This document shows positions 18,936 through 28,094 of a DNA stretch of 64,000 nt, one piece after another. A program made the translations under genes and the position numbers. The DNA is taken from the NCBI RefSeq assembly GCF_014306105.1, contig NZ_JACRVF010000002.1, positions 394,368-458,367 on the forward strand, written 5' to 3'. Within the stretch, counting starts at the first letter, position 1, and each line of letters begins with the position of its first letter. The notes beneath the pieces were generated by a model. The model had not been told where the DNA came from. It searched no databases and saw only the letters and a list, made by a program, of their open reading frames with translations. The stretch is from Pontibacter cellulosilyticus (lineage in GTDB: Bacteria > Bacteroidota > Bacteroidia > Cytophagales > Hymenobacteraceae).

Positions 18936-20177
18936 ATGACACGCATACCTTTACCTTTTGCCTTGCTGCTTATACTCTTAGGCTTACATGCATGCGGAAC
19001 TCCCCAGGCTACACGCTTACAACCTGTTGTGGTAAGGCCTGTTGTGCCGGAGATTGCCATGAAACATACTTTTTATGAAGCCAACGATAGCCTGCACGTG
19101 CACCTTAAGTTTGAAGACGAGCAGGAAGTCATGGATGTATTACAGTCTGCTACTGCAGTAGAGTATTTTGTAAAAACAGGCCTCTCTGACCGCGACAAAG
19201 TGCTTGTTGCCGATTCGCTTGTGAAGCCATCGCGTAAAATAACAGATGTTGAAGGAGAGCTGCATATAGCGTTTGCATTGCCAGCAAGTGTAGTAACAGA
19301 ACCTAATATTCTGCATGTAAGGCTGTGGCAGGCATTGGTTGGGCAAGAGCGCATGGCAGTGCGATTTAGAGTACCGCTAAAGGCACAGATGCTGGATAAG
19401 AATTATTTGCTGGTTAAGGCAAGTGATGACAAGCCAATAACAAAAGAGTACGCTAACACCTCCGAAAAGCTATTTATAAAACAGTACGGCACACAAAACA
19501 ACCCAGTAAATATCCATTATTACAACACCGAGTTTTCCCCTGCTTTGCCCCCTATGTCTACGCGCCAGGAGCCAATGGCATTGCCAATGAATGCAGCCGA
19601 TACCTTACATTACAGCACTGGCGATACAATTAAATTTAATAAAGAAGGGCTTTACGTACTTGAGCCTTCATCAGCGTTTGCGAAAAGTCTGCTCGTGCAA
19701 AAAGGAGCTTATCCGCAAATTACCATGGCGCAAGAATTGCTTCAACCGCTTATCTATATCACTACCTCTACAGAGAGGGAGGCGTTATTCAGAACCAGTA
19801 ACCCGAAGGAGGCAGTGGATAACTTCTGGTTAAAAGTAGCCGGCGACAAAGCCACTGCACGCGAACTGATTCGGACATACTATAGTAGAGTAGAGAGAGC
19901 AAACAAGCTTTTTACCTGCCACAAGCCCGGCTGGACCTCAGATAGGGGGATGATCTACATTGTATTTGGAAAACCAAGCACAATGAGCCAGACTGGCAAC
20001 ACCGAGACTTGGATTTACCGGGAGGCGGAGGCGAGCCCATACATTAAGTTCGTTTTTAATAAAAAAGGGGATAACTTTACCGAAAATCATTATGAGCTGG
20101 TACGGCACCGCGATTACGAGGAAAGCTGGTACAGCACAGTAGCAAAATGGAGAGCAGGAATAACAGACAATTTGTAG
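18936..20177 (+). CDS. GWxTD-domain lipoprotein
   Basis: A 413-residue protein with a lipoprotein signal (LLILLGLHACGT, lipobox cysteine near residue 20), then a beta-rich region. The C-terminal GWxTD domain is visible in CHKPGWTSDRGMIYIVFGKPS near residue 330, followed by ETWIYR. This domain occurs in Bacteroidota and relatives in envelope proteins of unknown role. It overlaps rlmB by 31 bases, so the two are translated from one message. Confidence 0.85.
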   Translation: MTRIPLPFALLLILLGLHACGTPQATRLQPVVVRPVVPEIAMKHTFYEANDSLHVHLKFEDEQEVMDVLQSATAVEYFVKTGLSDRDKVLVADSLVKPSRKITDVEGELHIAFALPASVVTEPNILHVRLWQALVGQERMAVRFRVPLKAQMLDKNYLLVKASDDKPITKEYANTSEKLFIKQYGTQNNPVNIHYYNTEFSPALPPMSTRQEPMALPMNAADTLHYSTGDTIKFNKEGLYVLEPSSAFAKSLLVQKGAYPQITMAQELLQPLIYITTSTEREALFRTSNPKEAVDNFWLKVAGDKATARELIRTYYSRVERANKLFTCHKPGWTSDRGMIYIVFGKPSTMSQTGNTETWIYREAEASPYIKFVFNKKGDNFTENHYELVRHRDYEESWYSTVAKWRAGITDNL

Positions 20178-20992
20178 GCAACCGCTACGGTGGCCCCAGA
20201 GCACCCAAAGAAGAAAAATTAGAAATGATTTTCGGTTCGCGCCCCATCCTGGAGGCAATGCTGGCCGGAAAAACATTGGAGAAGATTTTCCTGCTGCGCG
20301 GTACCAATAACCCAACCACAGACGAGATAATAGCGGAGGCTAAAAACCATGATGTACCAGTTGCATCTGTGCCTCTGGAGAAGCTAAACAAGCTTACACG
20401 CAAAAACCACCAAGGTGCCGTTGCGTTAATTTCGCCGATCACGTACCAACCACTAGCTGAAATTGTAACTTCACTGTTTGAAAACGGCAAAACTCCGCTG
20501 TTGCTTATACTTGACCGCGTTACAGACGTGCGCAACTTTGGCTCTATTGCCCGTAATGCCGAGTGTATGGGAGTAGATGCTATTGTTATACCAAGCAGAG
20601 GCGGTGCGCAGGTAAACGCAGATGCCATGAAAACATCAGCTGGTGCCCTTAATCTGGTACCGGTGTGTCGCGAGCCTAACCTGAAAGATACCATCGACTA
20701 CCTGAAAGACTACGGTATCCAGATAGTTGCCTGTACCGAAAAAACTGAGCACATGATCACAGATTTTGCCGTTGATTTTTCGGGGCCTACAGCGATCATT
20801 ATGGGCAGCGAGGAAGACGGTATATCACCAGAGTACCTGAAGCGTGCCGATGTGCGTCTGCGTATTCCGTTGATGGGGCAGATTGGCTCGTTAAACGTAT
20901 CGGTGGCTACGGGTATTATACTTTACGAAGCAATGAGCCAGCGCCTGCGCGAGAGTGGTTACTCCAGCCTGGGCAGCCTAGAACCTAGATAA
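20147..20992 (+). CDS. rlmB: 23S rRNA (guanosine-2'-O-)-methyltransferase RlmB
   Basis: A 281-residue TrmH/SPOUT-family methyltransferase. The N-terminal substrate-binding part (IFGSRPILEAMLAGKTLEKIFLLRG) is followed by the three SPOUT motifs: LDRVTDVRNFGSIARNAEC near residue 123, IIMGSEEDGISPEYLKRAD near 220 and IPLMGQIGSLNVSVATGI near 244. RlmB methylates G2251 in 23S rRNA. The first 25 residues are a basic extension. The start inside the GWxTD gene is the first ATG; a shorter form from the methionine before IFGSR is possible. Confidence 0.92.
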   Translation: MESRNNRQFVGNRYGGPRAPKEEKLEMIFGSRPILEAMLAGKTLEKIFLLRGTNNPTTDEIIAEAKNHDVPVASVPLEKLNKLTRKNHQGAVALISPITYQPLAEIVTSLFENGKTPLLLILDRVTDVRNFGSIARNAECMGVDAIVIPSRGGAQVNADAMKTSAGALNLVPVCREPNLKDTIDYLKDYGIQIVACTEKTEHMITDFAVDFSGPTAIIMGSEEDGISPEYLKRADVRLRIPLMGQIGSLNVSVATGIILYEAMSQRLRESGYSSLGSLEPR

Positions 20993-21023
20993 ACGCTGTA
21001 TTTATTCTTAATAAGCAGAATAT

Positions 21024-21060
21024 AAAAGGCCGGAAGTATAAAGTATCTTCCGGCCTTTTT
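21024..21060. terminator. Bidirectional terminator between rlmB and manC
   Basis: AAAAGGCCGGAAG (21024-21036) and CTTCCGGCCTTTT (21047-21059) with T-runs on both strands; the 10-base loop holds an AAGTAT. A TATACTT lies 7 bases further on at 21067. Confidence 0.85.
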
Positions 21061-21082
21061 GATTTTTATACTTTGCTAGAGC

Positions 21083-22159
21083 TTAAATAAAGTCTACGCC
21101 TTTTTTAGATTTGGCGTCGGCCATAAACTCCTTTACTTTCTGCTCTTCAGACTTTTTGCAAACCATCAGTACATTATCGTACTCAGCTACAATGTAGTCT
21201 TCTAAACCCTGCAGCACCACCAGGCGCTCTTTCGGAGTTTTAATAATACAGTTGTTGGTGTCGTAAAGAAGTACCTCTCCGTCAATCACATTGCCGTTGT
21301 CGTCTTTATCGTTTATCGTGTAAAGCGAGTTCCAGGTGCCAAGGTCCGACCAGCCAATATCAGCCAGCAGAACAAAAACATTGTCTACCTTCTCCATAAT
21401 ACCGTAGTCGATAGACACGTTGCGGCACTGCGAGTAGGCTCTGGTAATAAAGTTCTGCTCCTGTGGGGTATTTAGCGTGCTGGCTCCTTCTTCAAATATC
21501 TCGGTTATCTCTGGCAGCTGCGCTTTAAAAGCACTCAGTATACTTTTAACGTTCCAGATAAATATGCCGGAGTTCCAAACAAAGTCACCGCTTTCCAGGA
21601 ACATGTTGGCCAGCTCCAGGTTAGGTTTTTCTGTAAAGGTTTTAACCTTTTTTATACTTTGGCTTTCGTCACCTAAATACTGAATATAACCATACCCAGT
21701 GTCTGGGCGGCTAGGGGTGATGCCGAGTGTGATCAGAACATCATTGTTGTCGGCAGCAGCAACGGCCTCCTTAATTACATTGGTAAACACCTCCTGTTTT
21801 AGCACTACGTGGTCTGATGGGGTTACCACCAGATTGGCGTTAGGGTTTATCTGTGCAATTTTATAGGAAGCATAGGCAATACAAGGCGCGGTGTTACGGC
21901 CAATGGGCTCAAGCAAAATCTGGTTATCACTCAGAAAAGGCAGCTGTTGCTTTACCAAATCCTCGTAGTCTTTGTTGGTTACCACATACACGTTTTCCGG
22001 CGGGCAAATATCCTGGAAACGTTTTGCTGTCATTTGCAGCATGCTTTCGCCAATACCCAACACATCATGAAACTGCTTTGGGTAATTCGTACGGCTGAAT
22101 GGCCAGAAGCGGCTTCCGATGCCGCCGGCCATTATCACCACGTAAGTGTTCTTATCCAT
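21083..22159 (-). CDS. manC: Mannose-1-phosphate guanylyltransferase
   Basis: A 358-residue nucleotidyltransferase. The N-terminal GTP-binding signature is MAGGIGSRFWPFSRTNYPKQF (residues 10-30), with VTPSDHVVLK near 112, FTEKPNLELANMFL and GDFVWNSGIFIW near 185, and DYGIMEKVDNVFV near 250. It makes GDP-mannose for surface glycans and GDP-fucose. No isomerase domain is attached. It lies 5 bases after the kdsD stop, so the two are one operon. Confidence 0.93.
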   Translation of the reverse strand: MDKNTYVVIMAGGIGSRFWPFSRTNYPKQFHDVLGIGESMLQMTAKRFQDICPPENVYVVTNKDYEDLVKQQLPFLSDNQILLEPIGRNTAPCIAYASYKIAQINPNANLVVTPSDHVVLKQEVFTNVIKEAVAAADNNDVLITLGITPSRPDTGYGYIQYLGDESQSIKKVKTFTEKPNLELANMFLESGDFVWNSGIFIWNVKSILSAFKAQLPEITEIFEEGASTLNTPQEQNFITRAYSQCRNVSIDYGIMEKVDNVFVLLADIGWSDLGTWNSLYTINDKDDNGNVIDGEVLLYDTNNCIIKTPKERLVVLQGLEDYIVAEYDNVLMVCKKSEEQKVKEFMADAKSKKGVDFI

Positions 22160-22164
22160 TATTT

Positions 22165-23136
22165 TTATACAAGTCCTTCTTTTAGTAGGTCGTGCAGGTG
22201 CACGAATCCCTCAAAGATACCAGATTTGGTTACAATTAGCTGTGTTATACTTTTTTCCTGCATAATGGCGAGTGCCTCTGCAGCATATTGTTCAGGCTCT
22301 ATGGTTAAAGGCGATGGTGTCATGATATCGCTGGCCTTAATGCCTTCTGTAGAATCATATTTGTTTAGCATGCGGCGCAGGTCTCCATCTGTGATAATGC
22401 CCACCAACTCTTTGCTGCCGTCTTTTACAACAGCTGTTGCACCTAACCGCTTCGAGGAAATTTCAATAATAATCTCCTTTAACGAGGCGTTCTCATTAAC
22501 GTTGGGTGCCTGGTTGTACCCATAGATGTCGCCTACCATCAGGTAAAGGCGTTTGCCCAGCGAGCCGCCTGGGTGCAGGTGCGCGAAGTCAGAGCTGCTA
22601 AAACCACGTGCCTCCAACAGGCTAACCGCAAGGGCATCGCCCAGAGCAAGAGCCGTTGTGGTGCTGGTGGTAGGGGCCAGGTTATGCGGGCAAGCCTCGC
22701 GTTCTACGTTTGCGTTAAGTATAAAATCTGCGCTTTGGGCAAGGTATGAGTCTGTACTAGAGACCATTGCTGCTAGTTTAGAGCCTTTGCGTTTAAGCAA
22801 CGGAACTAGTACCTTTATCTCAGGCGTGTTGCCGCTCTTAGATATACAGATCACAAAATCATCTGGCTGTATCATGCCTAAGTCACCGTGAATTGCATCG
22901 GCGGCATGCATGAAAAGGGCAGGGGTTCCGGTAGAGTTTAGGGTGGCTACAATTTTGGTGGCGATGTTGGCGCTTTTGCCAATTCCTGTTACCACAACAC
23001 GGCCTTTAGACTGAAGTATGGCTTCGACGCATCTTTCAAAACTTTCGTCGATAAATTCTGCTATTCTGGCGATTGCGTCAGCTTCGGCCGTTAAGACTTT
23101 TTTTGCCGTAAGGGCTATATTATTAACAAGATTCAA
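22165..23136 (-). CDS. kdsD: Arabinose-5-phosphate isomerase (KpsF/GutQ/KdsD family)
   Basis: A 323-residue SIS-domain isomerase. The sugar-phosphate site is in VVVTGIGKSANIATKIVATLNSTGTP near residue 47 and ICISKSGNTPEIKVLVPLLK near 95. Two CBS domains close the protein (about 205-323). It converts ribulose-5-phosphate to arabinose-5-phosphate, the first step of Kdo synthesis for LPS. The start is TTG at 23136, with no upstream in-frame ATG. It is co-transcribed with manC, pairing Kdo supply with GDP-mannose supply. Confidence 0.9.
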   Translation of the reverse strand: MNLVNNIALTAKKVLTAEADAIARIAEFIDESFERCVEAILQSKGRVVVTGIGKSANIATKIVATLNSTGTPALFMHAADAIHGDLGMIQPDDFVICISKSGNTPEIKVLVPLLKRKGSKLAAMVSSTDSYLAQSADFILNANVEREACPHNLAPTTSTTTALALGDALAVSLLEARGFSSSDFAHLHPGGSLGKRLYLMVGDIYGYNQAPNVNENASLKEIIIEISSKRLGATAVVKDGSKELVGIITDGDLRRMLNKYDSTEGIKASDIMTPSPLTIEPEQYAAEALAIMQEKSITQLIVTKSGIFEGFVHLHDLLKEGLV

Positions 23137-23138
23137 AT

Positions 23139-23146
23139 TAAATTTG
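23139..23146 (+). promoter_or_regulatory. Possible -7 box for recQ
   Basis: TAAATTTG is a perfect TAnnTTTG, but no TTG lies at the proper distance upstream. It is just outside the divergent kdsD start. Confidence 0.3.
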
Positions 23147-23200
23147 TATTAAGTACCCCGTAAAGGTACAATGCATTTGAATAATTTTCTGCAAGATTAC

Positions 23201-25381
23201 ATGTCAGTACAACAAGAGGTAAATCTCAAGAACAAATTAAAGGAAGTTTTTGGGTATAATCAATTTAGAGGAAATCAAGAGTTGATAATTAATAACATTA
23301 TCAACGGCAAGAATACCTTTGTGATTATGCCTACAGGCGCCGGCAAGTCGTTGTGTTACCAACTACCTGCACTTTCCTTACCGGGCACAGCTATCGTTAT
23401 TTCGCCGCTGATTGCCCTTATGAAAAACCAGGTAGATCAGCTTAACGCCTTCGGGGTTAACGCGCACTTCCTAAACTCTACTTTATCTAAGGCAGAGATC
23501 AACAAAGTTAAAAAGGAGACACTGGCCGGAGAGGTGAAGCTGTTGTATGTGGCACCAGAGTCGCTTACCAAAGAAGAAACTGTTGAGTTCTTACGTAGCT
23601 CTAATATCTCTTTTGTTGCAATAGACGAAGCACACTGTATCTCGGAATGGGGGCATGATTTCCGTCCGGAGTACCGCCGCATCCGTGGTATTATTGACCA
23701 GATCGGCAACCTGCCAATAATTGCGCTTACTGCCACAGCTACGCCTAAAGTGCAGCTGGACATTCAGCGCAACCTGCAAATGGATGAGGCCTCTGTTTTC
23801 AAATCCTCTTTTAACCGTACTAATTTATACTACGAGGTTAGGCCAAAGCACAATACCAAAAAGCAGCTTATCCAGTATGTAAAGAAAAACAAGGGTAAGA
23901 GCGGCATTGTGTACTGCCTGAGCCGCAAAAAAGTAGAGGAGATTGCCGAACTGCTGCGTGTAAACGATGTAAAAGCATTGCCGTACCATGCAGGGCTAGA
24001 TTCAAGTATACGAATGGCCAATCAGGACGCTTTCCTGAATGAAGATGCAGACGTAATTGTAGCTACTATTGCCTTCGGTATGGGTATCGACAAGCCAGAT
24101 GTGCGCTTTGTAATCCACTACGATACGCCAAAATCTATTGAAGGCTATTACCAGGAAACCGGCCGCGCAGGTCGTGATGGCTTGGAAGGCAACTGCATTA
24201 TGTACTACAGCTATGATGATATCGTAAAGCTGGAGAAATTTAATAAAGATAAGCCGGTAACGGAACGCGACAACTCGAAGCTGCTACTGCAGGAGATGGC
24301 TGCTTACGCCGATTCTGCTGTGTGCCGCCGCAAGCAGTTGCTGCATTACTTTGGTGAGGCTTACGAGAAAGACTGTGGTTTCTGCGATAACTGCCTGCAC
24401 CCGAAAGAGCGTTTTGAGGCGCAGGAAGAAGTGCAGTTGGCACTTAAAGCTGTGCAGCAAACCGGCGAGCGTTTCGGTATAGACCACATTACGGCTGTAC
24501 TTACTGGTTTGCGCAACCAGTATGTTACCAGCTACGACCACGACAAACTGGAAGTATTTGCTGCAGGCAAAGAGCAGGACGTGCAGTTCTGGAGTTCGGT
24601 GCTGCGCCAAATCCTTTTATCGGAGTTCCTGGAGAAAGATATTGAGAATTTCGGCGTTGTAAAACTGACCCGGAAAGGACTTGACTTTATAGCAAACCCA
24701 CAGCCTATACAGTTAACTAAAGATCATAATTACGAGCAGGAAGTGAAAGAAGACGAAGAGAAAGAGGAGAGTCAGGCAGCAGCCGGTCACGACGAAGTGC
24801 TGTTCGACCTGCTGAAGACGCTGCGTAAAAAGCTGGCAAAAGAAAAGAATCTGCCGCCTTACGTACTGTTCCAGGATCCATCTTTAAAAGAGATGGCTAC
24901 CGTTTACCCAACCACTAAAGAAGACCTGGCGCATATAGCCGGTGTGGGCATGGGCAAGGTACAGAAGTTCGGTAAACCGTTCCTGGATCTGATCACAAAG
25001 TATGTAGAGGAAAACGACATCGTGACAGCTGCCGATGTGGTGGTTAAAACGACGGTAAACAAGTCAAAGATCAAAATCTACATCATCCAACAGATAGACA
25101 AGAAAGTTGACCTGGAGGAGATCGCTAGTTCAAAAGATTTAACAATGCCAGAGTTGATCGAGGAGATCGAGCATATCTGTTACTCCGGTACAAAACTTAA
25201 CCTGAACTACTACATCAACAATATACTTGATCAGGAACGTCAGGAGGATATCTATGACTACTTTATGAACGCCAGCACCGACAACATCGGAGAGGCACTG
25301 AAGGAACTCGGCACGGATGATTTCTCTGAAGAAGACCTGCGTTTGATGCGCATTAAGTTCTTATCGGAGTACGCTAACTAA
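23201..25381 (+). CDS. recQ: ATP-dependent DNA helicase RecQ
   Basis: About 726 residues. I prefer the ATG at 23201 (MSVQQEVNLK) over 23171. Helicase motifs: Walker A MPTGAGKSLCYQLPALS, IDEAHCISEWGHDFRPEYRR, TATATPKVQLD, then IAFGMGIDKPDVRFVIHYD and YYQETGRAGRDG. Four zinc cysteines follow (CRRKQLLHYFGEAYEKDC, CDNC). Then an RQC winged helix and an HRDC domain (LAKEKNLPPYVLFQDPSLKEM). The last 100 residues carry an additional helical/HTH-like domain, so it is longer than E. coli RecQ. Role: strand separation in recombination and fork repair. Confidence 0.95.
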   Translation: MSVQQEVNLKNKLKEVFGYNQFRGNQELIINNIINGKNTFVIMPTGAGKSLCYQLPALSLPGTAIVISPLIALMKNQVDQLNAFGVNAHFLNSTLSKAEINKVKKETLAGEVKLLYVAPESLTKEETVEFLRSSNISFVAIDEAHCISEWGHDFRPEYRRIRGIIDQIGNLPIIALTATATPKVQLDIQRNLQMDEASVFKSSFNRTNLYYEVRPKHNTKKQLIQYVKKNKGKSGIVYCLSRKKVEEIAELLRVNDVKALPYHAGLDSSIRMANQDAFLNEDADVIVATIAFGMGIDKPDVRFVIHYDTPKSIEGYYQETGRAGRDGLEGNCIMYYSYDDIVKLEKFNKDKPVTERDNSKLLLQEMAAYADSAVCRRKQLLHYFGEAYEKDCGFCDNCLHPKERFEAQEEVQLALKAVQQTGERFGIDHITAVLTGLRNQYVTSYDHDKLEVFAAGKEQDVQFWSSVLRQILLSEFLEKDIENFGVVKLTRKGLDFIANPQPIQLTKDHNYEQEVKEDEEKEESQAAAGHDEVLFDLLKTLRKKLAKEKNLPPYVLFQDPSLKEMATVYPTTKEDLAHIAGVGMGKVQKFGKPFLDLITKYVEENDIVTAADVVVKTTVNKSKIKIYIIQQIDKKVDLEEIASSKDLTMPELIEEIEHICYSGTKLNLNYYINNILDQERQEDIYDYFMNASTDNIGEALKELGTDDFSEEDLRLMRIKFLSEYAN

Positions 25382-25417
25382 ATTGCTAATACCTTATTGT
25401 TTGACAAGAAGCATATT

Positions 25418-25452
25418 AAAAAGGCCGTTGTAGTACTACAACGGCCTTTTTG
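25418..25452. terminator. Intrinsic terminator after recQ (perfect palindrome)
   Basis: GGCCGTTGTAGT and ACTACAACGGCC join without a loop into a perfect 24-base palindrome (25423-25446), bordered by five A and six T. Confidence 0.85.
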
Positions 25453-25590
25453 TTTAAGATAAAGTATAACCTTACAAAGTATAAAACTGTAGATTGTGCT
25501 GCACAGGCAAGTATAAATTCATAACTTCGCAACAGTACTTTTAACGGCGCTGAGTACAGCAATTAACAACCAGCTATTAGCAATCAAACT

Positions 25591-26880
25591 ATGAACGTAC
25601 TAATCATCGGGTCAGGAGCCAGAGAACACGCCATTGCCTGGAAACTAAGCCAGAGCGAATATTGCGACAAAATCTTTGTGGCGCCCGGTAATGCCGGAAC
25701 ATCCGAATTTCACACAAACGCCAGCATCAATATCCACGACTTTGAGGAGGTAGCAAAGTTTGCGACAGACTTCAACATTATGATGATGGTGGTAGGGCCG
25801 GAGAATTCGCTGGTAGAGGGTATACACGATTACTTCCAGGAGAAAGAGTACCTGCGGCACATCCTGATTGTAGGGCCTAAAAAAGCAGGTGCTATGCTGG
25901 AGGGAAGTAAAGATTTCTGCAAAGCTTTTTTCCAGAAGTATAACATCCCAACTGCGCGTTACCAAACCTTTACCGAAGAGACCTTTGCCAAAGCCTGCGA
26001 TTACCTGAAGGGGCACACGTACCCTGTAGTGCTAAAAGCTGATGGACTGGCTGCAGGTAAAGGTGTGATTATAGCACAGGATTACGATGAGGCCTTTGAT
26101 GCACTGGACGCCATGCTGCGCAACAAGCGTTTTGGCAATGCCAGCAGCAAAGTGGTAATAGAGGAGTATCTGCATGGTATAGAGGTGTCGGTGTTTATAC
26201 TTACCGATGGTAAAGAATACGTACTGCTGCCGGAGGCAAAAGATTATAAGCGCATTGGCGAAGGAGACACAGGCCTGAACACAGGTGGCATGGGAGCAAT
26301 TTCTCCGGTGCCGTTTGTAGATGATGCCTTTATGGCCAAGGTAAAGGAGCGTGTAATTGAGCCAACGCTACAGGGCATGCAGGCAGATAATTTGGGCTAC
26401 ACCGGTTTCTTGTTTATCGGTTTGATGAACGTAAACGGCGACCCATATGTAATTGAATACAACGTACGCCTGGGCGACCCAGAGACAGAGGCCATACTTC
26501 CCCGCATTAAGTCTGACCTGTTTGAGCTGTTCAAGGCCTTGCACGACCATACGTTAGGTAGCTATCAACTGGAGATCGATCCGCGTACGGCTACCACGGT
26601 GTTCCTGGTATCAGGTGGTTACCCAGAGGGGTTTGAGAAAGGCAAAGAGATTACAGGTATAGAAAACGTGCCGCAGGATGTAATGGTGTTTCATGCGGGT
26701 ACAAAAATGGTAGGTGATAAACTCGTGAACAGCGGAGGCCGTGTAATTGCCGTTACTGCCCTAGGCGACACCATGGAGGAGGCACTGGCAAAAGCCAACG
26801 CTGCTGCCGAAGCCATTACCTGGCAGGACCGCAATTACCGCCGCGATATTGGCTTTGACCTGAGAGGTATGCATGCGTAA
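25591..26880 (+). CDS. purD: Phosphoribosylamine--glycine ligase
   Basis: A 429-residue ATP-grasp enzyme of normal length. The N-terminal IGSGAREHAIAWKLSQS is typical. The ATP-grasp part has KADGLAAGKGVI near residue 147, YVLLPEAKDYKRIGEGDTGLNTGGMGAISP near 210 and EYNVRLGDPETEAILPRIKSD near 288. PurD makes GAR in step 2 of de novo purine synthesis. It stands alone, not in a pur operon, with a strong hairpin after it. Confidence 0.96.
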   Translation: MNVLIIGSGAREHAIAWKLSQSEYCDKIFVAPGNAGTSEFHTNASINIHDFEEVAKFATDFNIMMMVVGPENSLVEGIHDYFQEKEYLRHILIVGPKKAGAMLEGSKDFCKAFFQKYNIPTARYQTFTEETFAKACDYLKGHTYPVVLKADGLAAGKGVIIAQDYDEAFDALDAMLRNKRFGNASSKVVIEEYLHGIEVSVFILTDGKEYVLLPEAKDYKRIGEGDTGLNTGGMGAISPVPFVDDAFMAKVKERVIEPTLQGMQADNLGYTGFLFIGLMNVNGDPYVIEYNVRLGDPETEAILPRIKSDLFELFKALHDHTLGSYQLEIDPRTATTVFLVSGGYPEGFEKGKEITGIENVPQDVMVFHAGTKMVGDKLVNSGGRVIAVTALGDTMEEALAKANAAAEAITWQDRNYRRDIGFDLRGMHA

Positions 26881-26888
26881 GCAAGTAT

Positions 26889-26945
26889 AAGTATAAAACG
26901 ACAGCGGCCGGTACTCTACATACCGGCCGCTGTCGTTTTATACTT
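26889..26945. terminator. Bidirectional terminator between purD and bacilliredoxin
   Basis: Two perfect 25-base arms (26889-26913 and 26921-26945) around a 7-base loop CTCTACA. The GC-rich centre (ACAGCGGCCGGTA) is bordered by AAAA/TTTT, and each arm ends in AAGTATA or its complement TATACTT. Gene stops lie on both sides. Confidence 0.9.
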
Positions 26946-26954
26946 GGGGTAAAT

Positions 26955-27374
26955 TTAGCAGTATGCTTCGAAAGCACCTTTCAGGTTATCAACGATGCGA
27001 TGCAACTCGTTCCCCTCGATGTGGTAGCGCTCGATCATGTGCACCAACTCACCATCCTTAAACAAAGCAATAGACGGAGATGATGGAGGATATGGCAGCA
27101 TGTACTCACGTGCTTTGGCAACAGCATCCTGTTCCATGCCCGCAAACACAGTTACAAGTTTGGTTGGAGTTCTATCGCCGGCTGCAACAGCCATTTTAAG
27201 TGCAGGGCGTGCCTTAGAGGCAGCACAACCACACACAGAGTTTACAGCAAGCAAAACAGTGCCTTCAGTTTTTAAAGCCTGCTCTACTTCCTCAGGTGTC
27301 ATTAATTGCTCAAAGCCAGAAGAGGTTAAGTCTTCACGGATCGGGGCAACCATATATTCAGGATACATTCCCAT
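26955..27374 (-). CDS. BrxA/BrxB-family bacilliredoxin
   Basis: About 139 residues. The active site VNSVCGCAASKARPAL holds the CGC motif of YphP/YqiW bacilliredoxins, which remove bacillithiol from modified proteins in Firmicutes. The family start MYPEYMVAPIREDLT is near-perfect. A TTG at 27383 would lengthen it; ATG at 27374 or 27368 fits better. Bacillithiol occurs in Cytophagales relatives, but I see no bsh genes here. Confidence 0.88.
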   Translation of the reverse strand: MGMYPEYMVAPIREDLTSSGFEQLMTPEEVEQALKTEGTVLLAVNSVCGCAASKARPALKMAVAAGDRTPTKLVTVFAGMEQDAVAKAREYMLPYPPSSPSIALFKDGELVHMIERYHIEGNELHRIVDNLKGAFEAYC

Positions 27375-27610
27375 AGAATTCAATTATTTAAGTAATGAAC
27401 AATGTGCTGCAAAATTAACAAAATCTCATTAAATAAAGTTACTAACCAACAGGATAAGAGGCTATAATTAACTTAGAGCAGCAAAAATAAAATGTTATAA
27501 ATATTTTGTAGTAATGTTCTATGAATCTGCTGTTTAGCTATAACTCCGTTCATTAATTGAAGTATAGGTGAAGTACGGCAAAGTTTTTTACACAGCTAAA
27601 GTAGATTCTT

Positions 27611-27946
27611 ATGCTTCACCCTGAAAACAACAAGGCCTGTGTCAGGTATTATTATCTGGCCGCGCGCAACGGCAATAGTGCCGAGATTATCAAAGTGCTT
27701 AACAGCCAGCGCTATACTATTGATGTGCCCTTGTGGGAAGAAGATGTGATTCTGGAGCCGTTCTACACCCGCCCTATGACCAAAAAAGAGGAGCACCACT
27801 GCAAAGGATCTGAGACCTGGAAGCTGTTCTATAATTGGAATAAACTGTACGCTGACCTTTCAAAGAACGGTGCAGGAGAGCACGAATTAAAGGAGTTGCA
27901 AGACCGCCAAAAGAACCTGATGTCAGCAGAAAATATACTAGCTTAA
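27611..27946 (+). CDS. Small protein of unknown function
   Basis: A 111-residue cytosolic protein that I do not recognise. It is hydrophilic with no signal peptide. It has an N-terminal helical part (NNKACVRYYYLAARNGNSAEIIKVLNSQ), a central acidic segment (PLWEEDVILEPFYTRPMTKKEE) and a helical C terminus. It starts at ATG after a 227-base AT-rich gap and has a good terminator, so it is probably a real single gene. Confidence 0.6.
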   Translation: MLHPENNKACVRYYYLAARNGNSAEIIKVLNSQRYTIDVPLWEEDVILEPFYTRPMTKKEEHHCKGSETWKLFYNWNKLYADLSKNGAGEHELKELQDRQKNLMSAENILA

Positions 27947-27968
27947 AGCTTTTACAGTAATAAGACAC

Positions 27969-28016
27969 AAAGCCAAGTACCAAACTATCTTGTATAGGGC
28001 GGTACTTGGCTTTTTT
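27969..28016 (+). terminator. Intrinsic terminator after the 27611 gene
   Basis: AAAGCCAAGTACC (27969-27981) and GGTACTTGGCTTT (28001-28013) with a 19-base loop, then TTT. Confidence 0.8.
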
Positions 28017-28050
28017 CATTATAGTGATGTACCCGAGACTAAATTTAGCT

Positions 28051-28091
28051 AAAATAAAAAAAGCCTCTCAGATTTCTCTAAGAGGCTTTTT
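28051..28091 (-). terminator. Terminator downstream of tRNA-Arg
   Basis: AAAAAGCCTCT (28058-28068) and AGAGGCTTTTT (28081-28091) around a 12-base loop; on the minus strand a T-run ends the hairpin just past the tRNA 3' end. Confidence 0.8.
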
Positions 28092-28094
28092 CGG

